Positions 59,597 to 64,000 of a stretch of DNA of 64,000 bases are shown here, piece after piece. The notes beneath the pieces are model-generated. The model was not told the DNA's origin. It did no database searches and saw only the letters and a list, made by a program, of their open reading frames with translations. The DNA is from Achromobacter deleyi (GTDB taxonomy: Bacteria > Pseudomonadota > Gammaproteobacteria > Burkholderiales > Burkholderiaceae_B): contig NZ_CADIJO010000023.1 in assembly GCF_902859705.1 (NCBI RefSeq), positions 1-64,000 of the forward strand, in the 5' to 3' direction. Numbering within the stretch: the stretch's first letter is position 1; each line of letters opens with the position of its first letter. The position numbers and the translations under genes were made by a program.

Positions 59597-60613
59597 TCAG
59601 CGCCCGGCGCCCAGCAGTTGGTCCAGCACGCCGTTGGCGGCGAAGTGGGTCTTGGTGATCTGGTCCCAAGAACCCAGCACGTCTTGCGGGTTGATCAGGC
59701 GGATGGCCGGAAAGCGGCTGGCGCTGGCCTTGACCGCCTCGGCGTCGTGGACGCGGTAGTTGAAATCGGTCAACAGTTTCTGGATGGCGGGCGAGTACTG
59801 GAATTGCAGGTAGGCCTCGGCCACCTTGCGCGTGCCTTTCTCGTCGGCCACCTTGTCCACCACGGCCACGGGGAATTCAGCCAGCACGCTGACCGGCGGC
59901 ACCACCACTTCAAAGCCCTGGGCCTTGAATTCGTCGCCCTGGGCGATGTTGTTGACCTCGGATTCGAAGGTCAGGAGCGCGTCGCCCTGGTTGTTCTGGG
60001 CAAACGCCACGGTGGCGCCGCGCCCGCCGGTGGGAAAGCTTTCGACGTTCTTGAGCAGCTTGCCGACGAAGGCGCGGGTCTGGGCGTCGTCGCCCTTGAA
60101 CTTCTCGTGGGCGTAGAGCCAGGCGCCCAGGTAGGAATAGCGCGCGTTGCCGGACGTCTTGGGGTTGGGGAACACCAGCTTGACGTCATCGCGCACCAGG
60201 TCGTCCCAGGTCTTGATGTTCTTGGGGTTGCCGCTGCGCACCAGGAAGGCGATGGTGCTGTAGTAGGGCGAGCTGTTGTTGGCGAACTTCTTCTGCCAGT
60301 CGGCGGCCAGGAGCTTGTTCTGCGCCAGGATGTCCACGTCGGGCACCTGGTTGAAGGTGACCACGTCGGCCTTCAGGCCCTGGATGATGGACTGCGCCTG
60401 GCGCGAGGTGCCGGCGAACGACTGTTCGATGCTGACGTCCTGCCCCGTCTTGGCCTTCCAGTCGGCCTGGAACTTGGGGTTGATGGCGGCGAACAGCTCG
60501 CGCGCGATGTCGTAGGACGTATTGAGCAGGGCCTGGGGCGCTTGCTGTGCGTGGGCCGGGGCAGCGGCCAGGGCCGTCAGCGTCAGGGCCGAGGCGAGCA
60601 GTCGTTGGAACAA
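59597..60613 (-). CDS. Sulfate/thiosulfate periplasmic binding protein
   Basis: A 338-residue Sbp/CysP-family protein. I chose the TTG at 60613, because a GGAG lies 7 bases upstream and the reading then starts directly with a signal peptide (LFQRLLASALTLTALAAAPA, cleaved near HAQQ). Family motifs are LLNTSYDIARELFAAINPKF, the sulfate-contact loop SFAGTSRQAQSIIQGLKADV, NQVPDVDILAQNKLL, NPKTSGNARYSYLGAWLYAH and the late GDALLTFESEVNNIAQGD. The SFAGTSRQ and NPKTSGNAR loops are diagnostic. It is first in the cysTW operon. The region near 60700-60728 is AT-rich and probably contains its promoter. Confidence 0.92.
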   Translation of the reverse strand: MFQRLLASALTLTALAAAPAHAQQAPQALLNTSYDIARELFAAINPKFQADWKAKTGQDVSIEQSFAGTSRQAQSIIQGLKADVVTFNQVPDVDILAQNKLLAADWQKKFANNSSPYYSTIAFLVRSGNPKNIKTWDDLVRDDVKLVFPNPKTSGNARYSYLGAWLYAHEKFKGDDAQTRAFVGKLLKNVESFPTGGRGATVAFAQNNQGDALLTFESEVNNIAQGDEFKAQGFEVVVPPVSVLAEFPVAVVDKVADEKGTRKVAEAYLQFQYSPAIQKLLTDFNYRVHDAEAVKASASRFPAIRLINPQDVLGSWDQITKTHFAANGVLDQLLGAGR

Positions 60614-60754
60614 AGGGCTTCTCCGGAAAGAGTGGGCGTGAAAGACAGGCGGCAGGGCCGCGTCCCGACCCTGCATGATGCGCAAGGCCGTCGCCATCCG
60701 GAAATATTCAATTACTTTTAGCTAATAGCCGGGCGTTGGGTGGCACCGCCGGGG

Positions 60755-62320
60755 TCAGTGAATCTGGCGCTGCCACAACGCATACCCGGCCGCCACCGCC
60801 GACACCCCGCCCAGGAACACGAAGCCGTCCAGCACGCTCATGAAATTGGCCTGCTGCGTGATCACGCGCTGGATTTCGGCCAGCGCCAGGCCATGCGCGG
60901 CCGCCAGCGCCGCGCCGGCCTGCGCGAAACGCTGCGTCAGCTGGTCGAGCGCGCTGGCGAACACCGGGTTGGACAGGCTGGCATTGGCGGCCAGCTGGGT
61001 CTGGTGCAGGGCCAGGCGGTGCTGTTCCAGCACGATGATGGTGGCCGTGGAAAACGAATACGCCATCTGCTTGACGATGTTCTTGACGCGGTAGCTGTGC
61101 GGATACAGCTCCATCGCGAACGGCTGGAAGGCCAGGTTGGCCACCGGCAGCGCAATGAACAGCAACAGCAGGCCGCGCAACGTCAGGGGCAGCAGCAGCC
61201 ACGACTGGCTGACGTCGGGCGGCAGATGCGCCAGCCAGGCGCCGATCAGCGCGGCCAGCACGAAACCGGTGGTGATCAACCCCTTCTTGCGCGTCAGCCG
61301 GCCGGCAAAACGGAAATAGAGCAGGGCGCCGGCCAGCGCCACCAGTGACGTCACCCCGACCAGATGCCCGGCGTTTTCCACGGGATAGCCCAGCCCGGCC
61401 TGCAAGAAGCGCGACACCAGGTAGCTGAACGCGTTGCTGATGAAGTAGTACAGCGCATACAGCATCAGGCCGGTGCGGAAGGTGGCTTCTTTCAGGCCAT
61501 GCAGGTGCAACAGCGGACGCGGATGATGCCATTGATGCCACAGAAAGGCGCCCAGCAGCAGCACGCCGGCCAGCGCCAGGCCTTCCAGGCCGGGCGATTC
61601 GCTGAACGGCGACGTGCGCAATTGCTGCGCCACGATCTGCAATGCGCCCAGCGCCAGCGCCGCGATCACGTAGGGCCACAGGTGGGGCTCGCCGCGCTGT
61701 TCGGGCGGCAGGCGGCCGGTGGCCGGCACCGCCAGCATGACCAGCCCGCCCGTGATCAGCGCCACGGGGATGGTGCAGACGAACACCGCGCGCCAGCCGA
61801 AGTCGGCCACCAGGTAGCCCCCCGCCAGCGGCGCCAGCGCGCTGCACAGCAGAATGCTGCACAGGAACAGCCGCGTGGCGCGCCCGCGTTCCCGCGGGGC
61901 GAAGCTTTGCTGGATGAGGATGCGCGTGGCGCCCATCATCGGGCCCATCAGGTAGCCCTGCAAGGCGCGCGCCACGGCCAGTTCGGCCGATGACTGGCTC
62001 AGCGCCGCCAGCACCCCCGCGGCGGCGAACAGCAGCAGGCAGGCGCCGATGTAGTGGCGGTGGCCCAGGCGTTCGACCCACCATTGGTGCTGCAGGATGC
62101 CCAGCACGCCGGCCACGGCGTAGGCGCTGGACGACCAGATCAGTTCATCGGGCGGGGCGCCGATGCCGCCTGCGATGTCGCTGATGAAGAACGAAAAGGC
62201 GGAATTGTCGAAATAGTCCAGCCCCACGGCCAGCGCGATGGCCAGCGGAAACAGCAGTGTGCGCAGGCCGCTGGCGGCCGGGGCATCCGGCAAGGCAGGG
62301 GTGGGCGCGGCGGCGGTCAT
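60755..62320 (-). CDS. MFS transporter, DHA2-like 14-helix drug efflux type
   Basis: A 521-residue major-facilitator protein with about 14 helices. Visible features are motif A-like WVERLGHRHYIGACLLLFAA, the helix-1 DYFDNSAFSFFISDI, PMMGATRILIQQSFAPRERG, the long middle segment WPYVIAALALGALQIVAQQL and FAGRLTRKKGLITTGFVLAA. The C-terminus is an uncharged helix (VSAVAAGYALWQRQIH). It lies 47 bp downstream of a marR gene in the same direction, so MarR probably represses it. The EmrA-type periplasmic adaptor normally paired with DHA2 EmrB proteins is absent here. Confidence 0.9.
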   Translation of the reverse strand: MTAAAPTPALPDAPAASGLRTLLFPLAIALAVGLDYFDNSAFSFFISDIAGGIGAPPDELIWSSSAYAVAGVLGILQHQWWVERLGHRHYIGACLLLFAAAGVLAALSQSSAELAVARALQGYLMGPMMGATRILIQQSFAPRERGRATRLFLCSILLCSALAPLAGGYLVADFGWRAVFVCTIPVALITGGLVMLAVPATGRLPPEQRGEPHLWPYVIAALALGALQIVAQQLRTSPFSESPGLEGLALAGVLLLGAFLWHQWHHPRPLLHLHGLKEATFRTGLMLYALYYFISNAFSYLVSRFLQAGLGYPVENAGHLVGVTSLVALAGALLYFRFAGRLTRKKGLITTGFVLAALIGAWLAHLPPDVSQSWLLLPLTLRGLLLLFIALPVANLAFQPFAMELYPHSYRVKNIVKQMAYSFSTATIIVLEQHRLALHQTQLAANASLSNPVFASALDQLTQRFAQAGAALAAAHGLALAEIQRVITQQANFMSVLDGFVFLGGVSAVAAGYALWQRQIH

Positions 62321-62367
62321 GGTGGGGGGACGTCAGCGTGCAAGTTCAGGCGTGGACGGCAACGCCA

Positions 62368-62838
62368 TCAAGAGCGGGCCTGCGTGGCGCCGTTCAGATC
62401 CAGCAGCAGGCTGCCCAGCCGTTCCAGCACGCGGTGCGCGGCGTCGATGTCTTCGGGCGCCATGCCTTGCAGCAGCTCGCGTTCCAGCGCGGCGGACACG
62501 GTATTGACCCGCCGCACCAGCTGGCGCCCCTGGGCCGTGATGGCCAGCGCCTTGGCGCGGCGGTCATCGGGGTCTTCCAGGCGTTCGATGAAGCCGTTGG
62601 CTTCCAGGTTCTGCAACACCCGCACCACGGCGGAATTATCCAGCGACAGGGCGGCCGCCAGGTCTTTCTGGCGCATCGGGCCGGGCGCGCGGGCCAGTTG
62701 CACCAGCGGCAGCCAGGTGGCCTGGGTGAGGTCGAACGGCTGCAGGCGTTGATCGACGGCACGGCGCCACTGGCGCGCGACGACGCCGATCTTGGTGCTG
62801 AGCCGGCCTTGGGGCGGGGCGGCGGTTTCCTGGGACAT
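62368..62838 (-). CDS. MarR-family transcriptional regulator
   Basis: A 156-residue winged-helix regulator starting at ATG 62838. The HTH shows in MRQKDLAAALSLDNSAVVRV and LQNLEANGFIERLEDPDDRR, followed by the conserved AKALAITAQGRQLVRRVNTV. The terminal helices form the dimer interface. It is first in an operon with the MFS transporter. Two palindromes between it and the divergent lysR gene, one about 15-36 bp upstream of its start, fit autorepression with derepression by a phenolic or drug ligand. Confidence 0.92.
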   Translation of the reverse strand: MSQETAAPPQGRLSTKIGVVARQWRRAVDQRLQPFDLTQATWLPLVQLARAPGPMRQKDLAAALSLDNSAVVRVLQNLEANGFIERLEDPDDRRAKALAITAQGRQLVRRVNTVSAALERELLQGMAPEDIDAAHRVLERLGSLLLDLNGATQARS

Positions 62839-62852
62839 GGCTTGGTTTGCGA

Positions 62853-62874
62853 ATTAGATGACTTATCATCTAAT
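62853..62874. promoter_or_regulatory. MarR-type palindrome 1
   Basis: Perfect 9-base arms ATTAGATGA and TCATCTAAT flank CTTA, a typical MarR operator. It lies 15-36 bp upstream of the marR start, so a bound dimer would cover the promoter of marR and the MFS gene. Confidence 0.85.
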
Positions 62875-62875
62875 A

Positions 62876-62893
62876 TAGATGAGTTGTCATCTA
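62876..62893. promoter_or_regulatory. MarR-type palindrome 2
   Basis: Arms TAGATGA and TCATCTA flank GTTG. Its centre is 21 bp (two helical turns) from that of palindrome 1, so two dimers would bind the same DNA face. It lies 32 bp before the lysR start, so the divergent gene may be controlled too. Confidence 0.85.
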
Positions 62894-62924
62894 ATTTCAA
62901 GAACGACGCAGCAAGAGGTAGACG

Positions 62925-63827
62925 ATGAGCAGAGACATAGACCGCCTGCGGGACATGGCGTTTTTCGCGGCGGTCGCCCGAGAGGGCAGCTTCACCAAAG
63001 CCTCGCAGGCGCTGGGCGTGCCCACGTCCACGCTGTCGCGCCGCATCACCGAATTCGAAGCCGATATCAAGATCAAGCTGTTCAACCGCTCGACCCGCCG
63101 CGTGACGCTGACCGAGACCGGGGCGCGCTACCTGCAGCAGATCGACGACATCGTGCAGCAGGCCAAGACCGTCAACGACGAGTTGAACAGCGAGATATCC
63201 GACCCGTCGGGCGTGCTGCGGGTCAGCATGTCGAACGACTTCGCCACCTATTTCGCCGACGCGCACTTCGCCGAGTTCCACGCGGCCTATCCGCAGATCA
63301 GCTTCGACATCTTCCTGACGTCGCTGCTGCCCGACCTGATGACGCAGCGGCACGACGTCAGCATCCTTACCGGCGACCCGCCCACGGCCTCGCGCCTGGT
63401 GGCGCGGCGGGTCGGCCTGGTGCGGCGCCACCTGTATGCCACCAAGGCCTACCTGGCCGCGCACGGCACGCCGCTGGCGCCGGCCCAGCTGGAACATCAC
63501 CAGTGCCTGTTCACGTCAGAGACCGAGGCTGGCGCCGGCTGGACGCTGCATAACGGCGACGACGCCGTGGCGGTAAGGCCGACGCCGCTGCTGGTCACCA
63601 ACAGCCAGTCGCTGATCCGCCAGCTGATCCGGCAGGACATGGGCATCGGCCAATTGAGCCGCACGCAGGCGTCGGCGTTGCTGCAAGCCGGGCAGATCGT
63701 GCGGGTGCTGCCGGACTGGCAGCTGGACCCGATTCCGCTGTACGTCATGACCGCGTCGCGGCTGGTGCCGGCGCGGGTACGGGTGTTCGTCGATTTCCTG
63801 GTGCAGAAGTTCGAACGGCTGGCGTAG
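62925..63827 (+). CDS. LysR-family transcriptional regulator
   Basis: A 300-residue LysR regulator starting at ATG 62925 with AGAGG upstream. The N-terminal HTH spans residues about 8-65 (MAFFAAVAREGSFTKASQAL, GVPTSTLSRRITEFEADIKI, LFNRSTRRVTLTETGARYL). The effector-binding part (about 95-295) begins SGVLRVSMSNDFATYFAD and contains RLVARRVGLVRRHLYATKAY. This is the CrgA/AaeR-like subgroup. It is divergent from marR over two operators, so it may be under MarR control or regulate the MFS pump. Confidence 0.9.
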   Translation: MSRDIDRLRDMAFFAAVAREGSFTKASQALGVPTSTLSRRITEFEADIKIKLFNRSTRRVTLTETGARYLQQIDDIVQQAKTVNDELNSEISDPSGVLRVSMSNDFATYFADAHFAEFHAAYPQISFDIFLTSLLPDLMTQRHDVSILTGDPPTASRLVARRVGLVRRHLYATKAYLAAHGTPLAPAQLEHHQCLFTSETEAGAGWTLHNGDDAVAVRPTPLLVTNSQSLIRQLIRQDMGIGQLSRTQASALLQAGQIVRVLPDWQLDPIPLYVMTASRLVPARVRVFVDFLVQKFERLA

Positions 63828-63875
63828 GCAGCGCCGCGTGCTGCGGTGCAGGCCCGGATGCGCCTGGGCGGGCGC

Positions 63876-64000
63876 CTACGGAAACGCCATGCCGCCATCG
63901 CTCTCGGCGGCATCCTGCGGCACCAGGTCTACCCGCTCCGGCGCCATCTCTTTCACCCGCCGGATCAGCAGCCGCGCGAATTCCCGCGCCTGTTCCGACG
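63876..64000 (-). CDS. C-terminal end of an unidentified gene (partial)
   Basis: Forty in-frame codons run from the right edge to a TAG at 63876-63878, ending in DAAESDGGMAFP. The helical segment SEQAREFARLLIRRVKEMAP resembles the C-terminal helix of a LysR-type regulator, but the part visible is too short to classify. High third-position GC supports coding. It converges with the lysR gene. Confidence 0.45.
   Translation of the reverse strand, partial: SEQAREFARLLIRRVKEMAPERVDLVPQDAAESDGGMAFP

Noticed and set aside
60614..60697. Longer N-terminus for the sulfate-binding protein
   Set aside because: The extension would place 28 residues before the signal peptide and has no ribosome-binding site; the TTG at 60613 has GGAG at ideal spacing.

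Overview
The window is GC-rich, about two-thirds G+C by eye, and tightly packed. Its gene content points to a beta-proteobacterium of the Alcaligenaceae (Achromobacter/Bordetella type). The clues are an orphan Bug-type periplasmic receptor, pertactin-like autotransporters, FecI/FecR/TonB-receptor modules, a ProQ/FinO-domain protein and many ABC uptake operons for organic acids, amino acids and sulfur compounds. This is inference from gene content; there is no rRNA marker here. I saw no tRNA or rRNA gene, insertion sequence, prophage or CRISPR array. The first and last genes run off the ends.

Layout. 1-5,556 (minus): an amino-acid ABC operon (aapJ, an aminotransferase, aapQ, aapM) behind a GntR/FCD regulator; two palindromes mark its likely operators. 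6,297-13,013: a galactarate/glucarate module, with two near-identical kdgD genes flanking a ketoglutarate-semialdehyde dehydrogenase and garD plus a Bug receptor divergent. Four sites share one 13-base core. 13,160-19,322: a membrane protein, a ProQ-domain protein, a DUF2946-like/CopC/CopD copper set, a lactate-permease homologue and a class I amidotransferase.

19,529-23,733: a FecI-FecR-TonB receptor unit whose fecR is frameshifted. 23,876-30,924: two tandem paralogous autotransporters; the second has its ribosome-binding site inside a perfect hairpin. 31,123-37,905: a six-gene operon of amidohydrolase, sulfonate-type ABC transporter with two different permeases, and a luciferase-like monooxygenase. 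38,108-43,370: a second FecI-FecR-TonB receptor unit ending in a siderophore-esterase-like hydrolase, with a probable Fur box. 43,406-45,571: a secreted metallophosphoesterase with a LamG-like domain.

45,707-55,490: an operon combining a peptide/nickel-type ABC transporter, a C45-type Ntn acyltransferase/hydrolase, an alpha/beta hydrolase, an amidase and a tiny coupled hydrophobic ORF, under a divergent GntR regulator with two winged-helix domains. This is the best candidate here for an uncharacterised uptake-and-hydrolysis pathway. 55,536-60,613: a FhuF-like reductase, a second luciferase-like monooxygenase and sulfate-type SBP/CysT/CysW genes without a CysA ATPase. 60,755-63,827: a marR-MFS efflux operon divergent from a LysR gene across two phased MarR-type palindromes.

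Most of the window is therefore nutrient scavenging (sugar acids, amino acids, amides/peptides, sulfur, iron), each module with its own regulator or operator. All calls come from reading translated sequence and motifs; no database search was run.
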